A DNA stretch of 64,000 nucleotides from Calonectria ilicicola (Eukaryota; Ascomycota; Sordariomycetes; Hypocreales; Nectriaceae): the NCBI GenBank assembly GCA_020809705.1, contig CP085832.1, positions 3,658,001 through 3,722,000 of the forward strand, written 5' to 3'. Below, piece after piece: positions 21,836 through 31,549 of the stretch (its first letter is position 1; each line of letters opens with the position of its first letter). A program made the translations under genes and the position numbers. The notes under the pieces were generated by a model. It was not told where the DNA came from. It ran no database searches and saw only the letters and a list, made by a program, of their open reading frames with translations.

Positions 21836-22579
21836 ATGTCGAGCCCCTCATCCTCCAACGTCATCGCCTGGCTGGTTCCAACGGCGCGTGGCTCCTTTGC
21901 CGACAAGGCAACCCACCTTCCATCCAACGAATTCCGTTCCGTCGCCACGGATTCTTCTCCTCTGCTCAGCTCCCGTCTCCCCAATCTCGTCACCAGCCAA
22001 CCTGCCAAGGCCATCCAGCTGTCCTTTGACCAGGCCCCCAAGCGGCCCGGGTCCTTTGTCCTGGGGTCCGATCCGGCCCGGTGCGATGTCGTCTTGCCCG
22101 CGCTCCCCGGCGTCTCGCCCCGCCACTGCGAGCTGAGCTTCGACGCCGAGGCCCGCCTGGTCCTCAACGACTTCTCCGAGAGCGGCACCCAGGTCTGGTA
22201 CGACTGGGAGAGCAACGGTGACCAGACCGACTACTCGTGGATTCTCAGCAGCGGCTACTCTCACGGTTTCCCCAACACGGTCCAGCGCCTCACCATCGAC
22301 ATTCAGGGCGTGCGCTTCCAGATCGTTGTCAACGACCACTCGGCTGACTGGGACGCCTACCGTGAAAAAGTCGACGCCTTTGTTCAGCAACCCGCCTGGA
22401 TGGAAGGACTCAGCCCTGGCTGGGACCGCGACTCTGTTGCCCCAGTGGCCCCTCTATTTTCGTCGACACCGCTATTCCAGCACATCTTTGTCAAGTCTCT
22501 GGGAGATGAGCCAGTAGGCAAAGTGTATTTGTGGAATCTCGCCAGGCCATGGGAGCCCATGGTCGAGGCTGCGGCGTAG
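21836..22579 (+). CDS. Stand-alone FHA-domain-like protein
   Basis: Intronless, 247 aa. Residues about 60-125 resemble a forkhead-associated (phosphothreonine-binding) domain: FVLGSDPARCDVVLP, then GVSPRHCELSF, then NDFSESGTQVWYD. These carry the Ser-x-x-His and Asn...Gly-Thr signature positions, although the usual Gly-Arg of the first motif is Gly-Ser. The C-terminal 110 residues contain Trp-rich segments and end in KVYLWNLARPWEPM; I do not recognise them as a domain. In many filamentous fungi similar FHA segments lead into a protein kinase, but here the frame stops with no kinase domain and none follows in another frame before the convergent RPA43 gene. It may act as a phosphopeptide adaptor. 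The FHA call is moderate; the role is unknown. Confidence 0.72.
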   Translation: MSSPSSSNVIAWLVPTARGSFADKATHLPSNEFRSVATDSSPLLSSRLPNLVTSQPAKAIQLSFDQAPKRPGSFVLGSDPARCDVVLPALPGVSPRHCELSFDAEARLVLNDFSESGTQVWYDWESNGDQTDYSWILSSGYSHGFPNTVQRLTIDIQGVRFQIVVNDHSADWDAYREKVDAFVQQPAWMEGLSPGWDRDSVAPVAPLFSSTPLFQHIFVKSLGDEPVGKVYLWNLARPWEPMVEAAA

Positions 22580-22828
22580 AAGCCGCCTGCTGGTGTAAAT
22601 GTATAAAATATTGTTGATATCATGTTGGGAGGGGCGTATCATCGGACATGTCATTAGCTTGGCGTTTGGTTCTCTCGTTTATAGATACGTTAGCTTTTTT
22701 TGTTTTGGAGGGACACTCTTTAGATGAACGGAAATGCCTATCCGTCTACAGTAACAATTTACTCATTAAACCAAGGTATCACACAACTCCTGGCTCCTTT
22801 TTTTTTTAATTCCATGCCATGCCTGCTC

Positions 22829-24184
22829 TTAGTCTTCGCTCACCGCCAGCACTTCTCGCTTCGCCTCCTCATCGTCTTGAGCTTCCTCATTGGCGTTGAA
22901 TCGAGTCATGGCAAACTCTGGCACACGTCTCCTCTGCGACCTCTGGCCACCCCTCTTGCCCTTGCGCATGCGAGCAGTCTCGGCCTCCTCGGCAACGACC
23001 GCCTTTTCGCCCTGCTTGTCCAGCATGGTTCCCTCCAGTGAGAGGTAGCTCGTCTCTCCGCTAGTTCCCACATCAAAGTTGCGTATTCTAAATCGAATCT
23101 TGCCCTTGATCTTCTCGCCGCTTCCGTCAACCCAGAACCCAGTGCTGTGTATTTGTCGAACGACACCGTGGTCGTCCGAGGTAATGACAGAGGCAGTCTC
23201 CTCGAAGCCATGGGCCTCTGGGGACTCGTTAGGAACCCACTTCCAGGAGGGAGGCAATCTTCGTGCCTCAATGGATGCATTGAATTTGCCAAAGCAGACG
23301 ACACCAATGTGTCCTTCGGTTTGGAGGTTGACGCTACCTTCCATCCAAGCACCGCGGCTGGGCACAAACAGGTCCACGTCGGCAGTGATCCAACCAAAGC
23401 CAACAGCAGCCTCGTCCTTGGACATAACCTGAGCTGGCGATTCATCGTCCGTAGCGGCTCCCTTCCTGCCGGCCTTCTCACCAAATGCGACATTCCTGTA
23501 GTCTAGCAGGACACCGCGCAGAGTCGGCACATACTTGTTTTGGAGGTGCTGCAAGTGCTGGTACTGGCAATTGGTGACAGGCTGAGCCCAGCCAATGGGG
23601 AAGAGAGGCACATATAGAGATACTGTCTGGGTGAAGAAGGGGAATTGGGGGTTCGCGGGGATGTCGGGGGGTTGGTGAATTCCAGACTCAGACTTGGACG
23701 GAACAGGAGCAGCCTCGGTGTCGACATCCATAGCATCGGCACCGAAGGGATCTTCTTGAGCCTCAGGCGCAGCCTGAACTTCAGTCTTCTCTTCCTCGGC
23801 GTCCTTCTTGGACTTCTTGCTCTTCTTCTTCTTTTTCTCGCCGTCGGCGACAGCGACAGCCTCTGGCTCAGCCTCGGCAGCGTCCTGTTTCTTCTTCTTG
23901 TGCTTCTTCTTTTCCGACTTGGGTTCCTCGTACGCCACAGGCGCACTCTCCGCTTCCGTTACTGCATGCTTGTCCTTCTTGCTCTTCTTCTTCTTCTTGT
24001 CGGCCTTGTCGCTGGAGTCGGGAACGATGTCGGTAGCGACGACGGAGACGCTCTTGGATTTTTTGTGTTTTCGGTCGCCGTCTCCGGTAACATCTTCCTC
24101 TCGCGCACGCTTCTTCTCCTTTTTGGACTTCTTCTCGTGCTTGAGAGCGGCGGGCTCAGGCGAGGGCGAGGCGATTGGCGCCAT
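22829..24184 (-). CDS. RPA43: RNA polymerase I subunit RPA43
   Basis: Intronless, 451 aa from the ATG at 24184. A further in-frame ATG 15 codons upstream (24229) could also be used; MAPIASPSPEP seems the more natural start. The first 150 residues are very Lys/Glu-rich with repeated KKKKKSKK tracts, typical of nucleolar proteins. The core from about residue 195 includes FFTQTVSLYVPLFPIGWAQP and NCQYQHLQHLQNKYVPTLRG, the RPB7-like N-terminal domain of A43. It is followed by the OB-type region (GFGWITADVDLFVPSRGAWM). A43 with A14 forms the stalk of RNA polymerase I and contacts Rrn3 for rDNA initiation. It is convergent with the FHA gene, with 249 bp between stops. Identity is confident. Confidence 0.88.
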   Translation of the reverse strand: MAPIASPSPEPAALKHEKKSKKEKKRAREEDVTGDGDRKHKKSKSVSVVATDIVPDSSDKADKKKKKSKKDKHAVTEAESAPVAYEEPKSEKKKHKKKKQDAAEAEPEAVAVADGEKKKKKSKKSKKDAEEEKTEVQAAPEAQEDPFGADAMDVDTEAAPVPSKSESGIHQPPDIPANPQFPFFTQTVSLYVPLFPIGWAQPVTNCQYQHLQHLQNKYVPTLRGVLLDYRNVAFGEKAGRKGAATDDESPAQVMSKDEAAVGFGWITADVDLFVPSRGAWMEGSVNLQTEGHIGVVCFGKFNASIEARRLPPSWKWVPNESPEAHGFEETASVITSDDHGVVRQIHSTGFWVDGSGEKIKGKIRFRIRNFDVGTSGETSYLSLEGTMLDKQGEKAVVAEEAETARMRKGKRGGQRSQRRRVPEFAMTRFNANEEAQDDEEAKREVLAVSED

Positions 24185-25427
24185 TGTTGCGTGGTGTTGT
24201 CGCGGATTGGTTAGTGAAAGAAGCTGCATCCAAATTTTTTTCAGATGGAGCTTATCGATTATCAGCTCTCACCATGAGTGGGTCCCTTCACCGAGGGGTC
24301 TCACCTCGGTGTGAGGTATGGCATGACGATGTTCCACGCACCAAAATTGAGCCAAAAGAGCAAGTCACTTGGCTTTTTTTTAAGATTAAATTTTAAATTC
24401 AGCATTATACACCGTTTTACAGCTCTATGAATTATCCAACGATTTTTTTTTTCGTGTATTGTTCGCCAATCCCAATCGCAACGGCAAAAGATGGAAGCTA
24501 GCTTGAGGTAAATTCGTCATGACAAGCGGCCTGCTAGCGTAACTGTCAACCATGGAATATTCTTGAATCGAAGAGCAGCTTGAGAATTTCGCTCATGTTC
24601 TCTATTCCAATCATCTGCCACACATCTTCCCTAAACTCTTCCTCGCCGAGCAGTCCACGAATGGTAAGTGACTGCGGGGGCCTCAATGGGGCCTCCATGG
24701 GGGCCTACACCAACCAACGTCGCATCACGCCCGACTTGACGGCTCGATGATTTCCCGTGGGGGAGCATCTGACTGCCTGTCTATTAGTTGCATATGGTTC
24801 ATCATGTCTGATTGGACTTTGATGGCTTCATATCGTTCCTTTTTGCCGACATTCCGAGTCTTGACTTCCAAATTACAATCTCAATCCCACCCCGCAATCA
24901 AAGCCAATAGCAGTAGAATTCGTGCAGGGCCTCCAACGTGATGAATTGTGGCTTTTATTCTTGTTGGTTGATTCATGTACACTTTTTCCTAACTCGTCGA
25001 CTTGATCGCTTTGGCGACAATCATGTGCTGGTTGACGTAACAGATGCGGCATATTTCATCAATTATAAATTTGCAATGCTCTTCCGTCTGTGTTACACCA
25101 CCTTTTGTTCTCAAGTGCATCATTGTCAATCACTTCAATTCAACATACTACACGCCTTGGCCGCATGGCCGCATGGCAAGTCATGCTCATCAAAGGTCAG
25201 CCCCAGAGCCCTAAGCCAATTCGCACTTGCATATCCCATTCCTTGGTTTGAAATGGGTTCAACTCTGGCTCGTTTATTCTATGTCACTTTAATCAGTGGC
25301 TCAGAAAAAGTGCCAGACAGAAACTCGGGTTGAATCCTTCATCGACAGTTTAATATATTGCCCGTGTTCCCCATATATCCCGCTTGAACATCTCGTGCTA
25401 ACTGCCAAACCCTGCAGGTGCTCCAAG
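24185..25427. other. Intergenic region between RPA43 and the zinc-finger gene
   Basis: This holds the divergent 5' flanks of RPA43 (minus) and the zinc-finger gene (plus). Two short minus-strand open stretches with protein-like composition lie at 24546-24698 and 24725-24880. They could be exons or relics of an unrecognised gene, but no convincing splice chain was found. A T-run and AT-rich DNA occur around 24380-24460. Confidence 0.4.
24546..24698 (-). CDS. Possible small ORF or last exon, unrecognised
   Basis: A 50-codon frame opening with ATG in GCCCCCATGG context and ending in TGA. Its composition is protein-like (for example GLLGEEEFREDVWQMIG and SEILKLLFDSRIF). Just upstream on the same strand, 24880-24725 is open for about 51 codons, also with natural-looking composition, ending PPREIIEPSSRA. 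The two do not join in phase through an obvious intron. They may be exons of one gene, a decayed gene, or chance. Function is unknown and confidence is low. Confidence 0.22.
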   Translation of the reverse strand: MEAPLRPPQSLTIRGLLGEEEFREDVWQMIGIENMSEILKLLFDSRIFHG

Positions 25428-26310
25428 ATGTCTGAGCAGATCTTAGCCTTCCGTGAGGGCGCTGTCGATCCCCTCCTAGCGGGGGAGGATTGGAGCGAAA
25501 TGTTACAGTGTTTAACTCAATCCCCAGTCGCTACATCCATAAATCTTGAAACCGTTTCCCATGATGACCTTGATCTCGACGATTATGGTGGGGAAACAGT
25601 CAATCCTTCGCAGCTGCATTCCTTTGCAACATCCAGTTGGTCGTCACCAGTCGCATCAGAAACCCCAGGATCATCCCCTCGAGCATGAGGTCGTTGTGGC
25701 GTGCACAGTAATGCAGAGAGGAACATTTACCCTCCCGAGAATATTCTGCGGCAAACGATCCCTCCAGTTTCTTTTGATGGCACATTTCTTTTGTCTTCGC
25801 CTATTGAATTGACCTACCCAGAAAATGCGTCCAATATCCAAATCCACCAAATTCGATCTATTCCAGCGTCTCATGAATTACCAAACTCACTTCCAAAGAA
25901 GTCGCGCTCGCGACGATCTCGGCTCCGATGTCACTGGTCAGATTGCGGATACAAGGCTCCAGATTCTGAGGACCTCAAGTGAGTACATATTGTTTCAGCA
26001 AACTTTTACCCCCACTGCCTGGATATGCCTTTTTTTTTTGTTCCTAAATCTTTGGTTTACTTTTACTGATACATTACCTTTATTTTGTAGCAAACACAAA
26101 AGAGCCCACCAACAATGCCCCAAGGACAAGGATTGCCCCTTTAAAGGACGAAATAAAAAAGAGATACAGCGGCATGTTTGGACAGAGCATCACATATGGG
26201 CAAAAGATAATTATCCATCTATGGGCGGTGTATGTGACCTGTGTGGGAAAAAGTACAAAAGAAAAGACTATGTACCTCGGCATAAGAAGCGAGCCCATCT
26301 GGGCTCGTGA
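25428..26310 (+). CDS. C2H2 zinc-finger protein with an in-frame TGA early in the gene
   Basis: The reading frame opens at ATG 25428 and runs to a TGA at 25686-25688, then continues in the same phase to 25978. A GTGAGT intron (25979-26090) leads to the last exon, 26091-26310. The C-terminal half holds three zinc fingers: CHWSDCGYKAPDSEDLNKHKRAH formed across the junction (C-x4-C-x12-H-x3-H), then C-x5-C-x12-H-x4-H, then C-x2-C-x12-H-x4-H. Together these resemble fungal transcription factor-type C2H2 arrays. The N-terminal 86 residues are acidic and Ser-rich. The TGA could be removed by a weak in-frame intron 25640-25708 (GTCGTC...CACAG, 69 nt), giving 233 aa. Otherwise the product is truncated before its fingers. 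The presence of fingers is certain; an intact gene is not. Confidence 0.65.
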
Positions 26311-28935
26311 GACGTTGGCAATGGATCCAAGTTCATACTACCATCCGGTCGTGCAGTACATCACTTGTGAGGCACTCGTCATGATGACCTATGATGTTTA
26401 AAATAGCCCTGTCCTGCATGGGTTTCACGGCTAAGCCCACAAACCAGCCCGGCGTCGGAGATTTCTAATTTGGTGTTGACTTTCTTGGCCCGGTCTATCG
26501 TAATCACTGCCCCGGTCGGCTCGGTGAGACCGATTCAAGGTTGACAGCGGCGTGGCGGTGATCCTCTAAAACGAGCTTCGACCACCTGGTGCTCATTTCT
26601 TAACAACGCCTCAAAGCGGGTCATCTGACGAGAAGCGAGGGCGCCAGAAGGGGGCCTGGCTGGAATACGAAAGTTAGCACGGCACGGGAGGTAGAAACAC
26701 GAAACAGGCTTTCTTGGCATTATTAGAGAAGTGTAATGGAAGCTGGTGACGTTGACGTGCCTCATTTGAATAATTAAAGATTTGGAGAACTGAAAGCATG
26801 TTGACGGTGTACTAATGTCTACCCACACATATCTGTTAGTGCGACAGAATAGTTCAATCAATAGATGTGGGTCATGGGAAACGTCCTAGTTCTGAGAACT
26901 AGTTGGTTTATTTTGTCAGATAGCATTTATTTTGATTAGTTGACATAATTGCGCCGTCGGTGCGTTTCTGCCTACCCTACATCATCCTGAGATTTGCATG
27001 ACAGGTGAAATATTGATTGACCCAGCCAGCCACTTTCCATTATGATATGATTTTTTTTTTTTCTTCTTTTTGGAGTGTGTCTGTGTGTTCATCCATGTTT
27101 CACTCTGTTGCAGCGGGCTTATGTGGGCGCCTCCACCGTAATTTTGAAGACAAGTTCACATTGCAAACAAGCTTCATTTTGTTTGAGTGCTTGCAAATCC
27201 CACTCTGACACCAGCAACACTCGTACGAAAGAATCCCTTCTTTAGATCAATCCACTAGATCCCCACACCGCAAGAACGGTCTGCCGTGAAAAATAGGCCC
27301 TGATATTGCCGACCACTCAGAATGGCAATGATTATCAGTATACTAGTGAAGGCATTAAGTGATCTGCGCGGTGCAGACGATACTCGCGTGTTACTGATGA
27401 GCCACACCTTGAACTACACCCGTGCTCAGCTCCTTTAAGCGAGATGTATTGCATCATAGTACAGTCTATCATTTTGAAGGTGTACTTCTCACACATGCCG
27501 AGCTACTAGAATACGATGCGTCTCTGAGCTGTCACTCCTCACTTTGGGGTCTCGTTTACATTTTGTGGGAACGGCTGGTTGGGACCAACTGGCTTCAGAA
27601 AGTCTCATCCTAAGCCCAACCTCTAACCTGGGGCCGGCAATTTCTTACCGCAACGTCACAAGAAATGATGGGATGGTCCAGCAACTCGCATTGATGGGGG
27701 CTGAGACAGATCTGGCCAGACCTGCTGTGCGCACCGAACCGAGCTTGATCTACACCTGGGACAGCATTTCGCCCTGCATAAATAGCGGCACATCTAGCAT
27801 CTCATTAAAGCACTAAAAGACGCGGTCATCTGAACAGGCACGTTTTTTTCTCTTCGGCCAATGCCTCTTGAGTCGACAGATATGTCACTCTGCAGCCTCA
27901 GCGCCATCATGCAACAGAGTCAGACTGGCACCTCCTCGTCGGCCAACGGGACACTGACCCGCCGATGACGGGCCGCCCAAAGGCCCATAGAGTAAGCAGA
28001 AAAGGTCTCGTCCGCAAAGCCGAGTGGAGATGTGCCTGTGGTAGGACTGCCATCGCGCGAAGGAGGCTGGAATACTGGCCCTGTGTGGATAGCGGAGGTG
28101 GGGTCCGAGCCTCCCGGGAGAGAGATTTCTTGAGAAGGGCGAGCGGCGATTTAGACGAGGCAACAAGAAGAATTTTCTAGCTTGAGAGAATATTGAGAAA
28201 AGATGGCAACTACTGCAGCCGGACGAAATAGTTTGCGAAAAACCGGAGACGATAGATTCTGGAAGCGGCAAATGCAACGTCCGAAGTAGGGGCGATGATG
28301 GATGGATGGGTGGTGTGGTGGGGAAACAGGTCGACAGTCTGCTTTCTTCAATGACACTGTAGTAGGAGCCGAGGTCTCAGTGCAGGCAGCCATGAAACAC
28401 GCGCAATTTCCACAGATGCCTCTTGTTCGCAGCCATGATGGCCTGCGAAAAAAGGGAGCAGATCGCCAGTTGGAAGAGCAATTGCTTTTTGGGCGATAAA
28501 GTGTCGACTTAGTGCGGAGGCACCTGGAAGTGGGTGGGAGAAGACAGAGCTGGCGCGGGGGGCTGGCCAATGGGTGCTTTGGGGAAAGAATTTTTTCTCA
28601 GCTGAAAAGGTACGTACCTGTCGCACAGCTGGAGCCTCGCGGCGGTCGGAGAAAAAAAGAGGCTGTCAGGCTGCTGGTTCACTGGAGGTTAGGGAGTGTG
28701 AGTGGAGCCTGACAGGGCCAAGACCGCTGTAGGAAGCCACTGTGGAAAGCGGAAGTAAGTGGAAGTGGAAATGGAAGCAGAGTGCTTTTTTTGTTGTTCC
28801 TTGTCAACCTTGGATTTGAGGCCCTAGCCCGCTCTTGGCTTACACGGTGAATGCTCGCATCCGCAAACACAGCCTCCACCATGCCAAGTAAAAGGGAGAG
28901 GGATTAAACTGGGGTGGTAACTGGGATGGTGACGG

Positions 28936-28962
28936 GGATGTGAGTGTGAGTGTGAGTGTGAG
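28936..28962. repeat. Short (GTGAGT)n microsatellite
   Basis: About four consecutive copies of the hexamer TGAGTG. A short simple repeat with no associated gene. Confidence 0.7.
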
Positions 28963-30581
28963 ATACTAGTGAAAATACAACAGGAAGAGGGGAGATGCAC
29001 ACCATGTGGGAGAGACAAAGGAGAGAGAGGGGGACAAAGTGATTGACCAACAGCATTGGCATTGACACCTGAAGCCATGATGAACAGCTGGCAGGGCTGA
29101 TCGGACGTGCAGGAGCTATGATCACACAGCATCAGTTTGATTTGTCCAGCAAAGCACAATAAATTAATTAAAGACTGGCGGTGCGAGAGCGGGAGCGGTA
29201 ACGCAGAGCTTGCTTTTGAGCAAGGGACACTTTGAAGCTCGCTCAGCTGGAAACAAGCAGCAAGAGACGGAACCTCAGCTCGAGACTGACTCAGCTGGGA
29301 CACAGGGAACAAGAACCCGAACCCGCCGGTTCGCACACCCAAAACTCAAAATCCAAATCCCGTGTCTAGGATGACCCGTGTCTTGGATCTCTCTAACTAG
29401 GTGCTGGCTAATAACAATGATATTTTGCCCTTTGTTCTCATTTCCCCCCAAAGACGAATCAGTGAATGCCCAAACTCCTAGCTGGCGGCCGCATGAAACG
29501 ATGGACCGACTCCACAAACACAGAAAGAAAAAAAAAGGAGCCATGATTGTACAACGCGGCATCAATTCCTTTGTCCGTTGGCGTTGAAGCCCACAGTGCA
29601 CAGCATGTTGGCGGCTCCCACTGTCGGGTTCATCCCCCCTCGGCGGGTGTGGGCGTGCTGGTTCCACTGAATTAACCCTAAGCCATGCCGACGACTCCAT
29701 CCCCTCTGCTCGCTCTCGCAACGCTCTCTGCGTCCCAGATTAGATTGTCTGCAGACGCACGCCGCCCTCTGCAGAGTTTTCTCCCCCCTTCCCAATTCCA
29801 GCCGCTTCGGCTATGGAACGTCTCGCAGCGGTGACATATCACTGCTTCGACAGCCATGCGGACAACGCTTAGTTGACCGACGATCGCCCCCCATGCCACA
29901 TGCTCTCCCAGTTCATCACTGCTGTGAAACCGCCAGTTACAGCCCGACAGGCAGGGATCCTATTGAGTGTGTGCGTTTCCCGGGTCCCTGGCTAATGCAC
30001 GGTGCCTGGGACCAAGCCAGGGGCCTCCTCGCCGTGCTGGCGACCCTAGACAGAGACGGGCCTAGCTGAGGTCAAGCAGTGAGCCATTTTCCTCGCCAGG
30101 GGCAGAGAGAACAAAGCCAGGGCTAGGCCAGGACGGGCTTCGCGCAGGCTTGGCGCTTCTGCGATTTTCATACCGCCCCGGTCCATCCCAGCGGCTCGCT
30201 GCCGGGTGGAACCCCCCAAAGCCTTCCCCCCAAGCTGCCTCCCACGGACCGACGAGGAAGCGGAAACACTCTGCCTTGGGCTTGGGCTGCTACTAACCCA
30301 TGGGTCACTCCAACGGTGCCAGCGCCGCCCAGGAGCTAGCCAGTTGCTGACATGCTTTGCCACGCGCCGGCATCGCGAATCATGGAGCCGCTGGGACCCG
30401 ACTTGCTGGAGTCGGGCTCCCTCGCTTTGCAAGCCCTGGCCGGGGGCGAGCTCCCGGCCTCCATGCCATCGGGATCTGTTTCGCCAGGGCTTCTGGGCTT
30501 TGTCGTCCTGGGCACCCCTGGGCTATTGTTCCTTGTCCCTCCCGGTTGACCCTTGGGATACCCTCCGCAGTCCCCCATGTG

Positions 30582-30880
30582 TATATAAGACGGGGCATCC
30601 ACCCCCGATTCAGATCTCTCCCCATCTCGCTCATCACCACATTCTCTTGACATCTTCGTCACTCTTTCGGCCGGCCGTTGCCAACAACCAGACCTTGATC
30701 TGTGATCAGTCTTTACCACTCCTTCTGCCACTCACTCTTTCACTCTTCGCCGTGCGTCGAGTATACCAACAAACAACAGTCGGGCCAGCCTCTAGACTAC
30801 ACTTGCAATCTTCAGCAACTCACTTATACTTCACTCGTATAAACTTTTACGAACCAGCTTACACATAACAATCCTTCAAA
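30582..30880 (+). promoter_or_regulatory. TATA box and leader of the Cys-rich secreted-protein gene
   Basis: TATATAAG at 30582-30589 is followed by a long C/T-rich stretch. The leader ends in CTTCAAAATG at the start codon. TATA-containing promoters with pyrimidine-rich leaders are typical of strongly and conditionally expressed fungal genes. The transcription start is inferred to be about 30 bp after the box. Confidence 0.6.
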
Positions 30881-31549
30881 ATGTTTGCTACTTTCACTGC
30901 TCTTCTTGCCGCCTCGGCCACCCTCGTCTCCGGCGCTGCCCTCGCTCCCCGCGGATCCGGCACTGCCAGCATGACTCCCCACGATGTCTACGGAAGCTCC
31001 ATCGGAGTCCCCGGATGCAAGGTCAACGTCAACCGTATCGCCTACTGGCCCAGCGCCCCCAGCTGCGATGACATTTGCGTCAAGGTCTCCAACGCTGGAC
31101 GTCACGTCTATCTCCTCAAGGTCGACCAGTCCGGTGGTGCCTACGACATCTCCTACGATGCCTGGAACTACCTCAAGTGCGGCAAGTCCGCTACTGTGAG
31201 CCCCGAGACTGGCGGCGGCGAGGAGTTTGCTTACGAATACGTCCACCCCAGCAAGTGCGCTCACCTCATGCACGAGGGCAAGCTCCCTCTCAATGCCGTC
31301 CCCTCCATGAACTACCTCATGGAGTGCCTCGGCCAGCCCAACAGCTGGGTCGCCAAGAACCACAACATGTACAACATCTGGGACCAGGTCTGCAAGTACG
31401 GAGTTGATGAGAAGTGCCATCTCGACCTCGCCACTACCAACCAGCCCATCTGCCCCACCTCCTTCGGTACATCTATCAGCCACCTGCTCAAGGAGAACGT
31501 CTACAACCTGGCATACGGCACCGGCAAGAAGACTCTTGCTCTTCAGTAA
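30881..31549 (+). CDS. Cys-rich secreted protein (barwin/DPBB-like)
   Basis: Intronless, 222 aa, with a signal peptide in the first 18-20 residues (MFATFTALLAASATLVSGA). The mature part has ten cysteines, an even number, consistent with five disulfides. The segment around residues 34-90 (VYGSSIGVPGCKVNVNRIAYWP...SCDDICVKV...SYDAWNYL) recalls the double-psi beta-barrel shape of barwin-like secreted proteins. This is a resemblance by eye only. Codon use is very strongly biased to C-ending codons, and the gene has a clear TATA promoter, so high expression is likely. The location is extracellular or cell wall. A role in wall remodelling or host interaction is possible but not shown by the sequence. 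Confidence 0.78.
   Translation: MFATFTALLAASATLVSGAALAPRGSGTASMTPHDVYGSSIGVPGCKVNVNRIAYWPSAPSCDDICVKVSNAGRHVYLLKVDQSGGAYDISYDAWNYLKCGKSATVSPETGGGEEFAYEYVHPSKCAHLMHEGKLPLNAVPSMNYLMECLGQPNSWVAKNHNMYNIWDQVCKYGVDEKCHLDLATTNQPICPTSFGTSISHLLKENVYNLAYGTGKKTLALQ

Larger units (their letters stand above)
26311..30880. other. Long gene-free stretch upstream of the secreted-protein gene
   Basis: About 4.6 kb with no recognisable coding sequence on either strand. A GTGAGT-type hexamer microsatellite occurs near 28936-28962. The rightmost 300 bp is a strong-looking promoter with a TATA box and a pyrimidine-rich leader. The rest may be regulatory DNA or untranslated transcripts. Confidence 0.45.
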
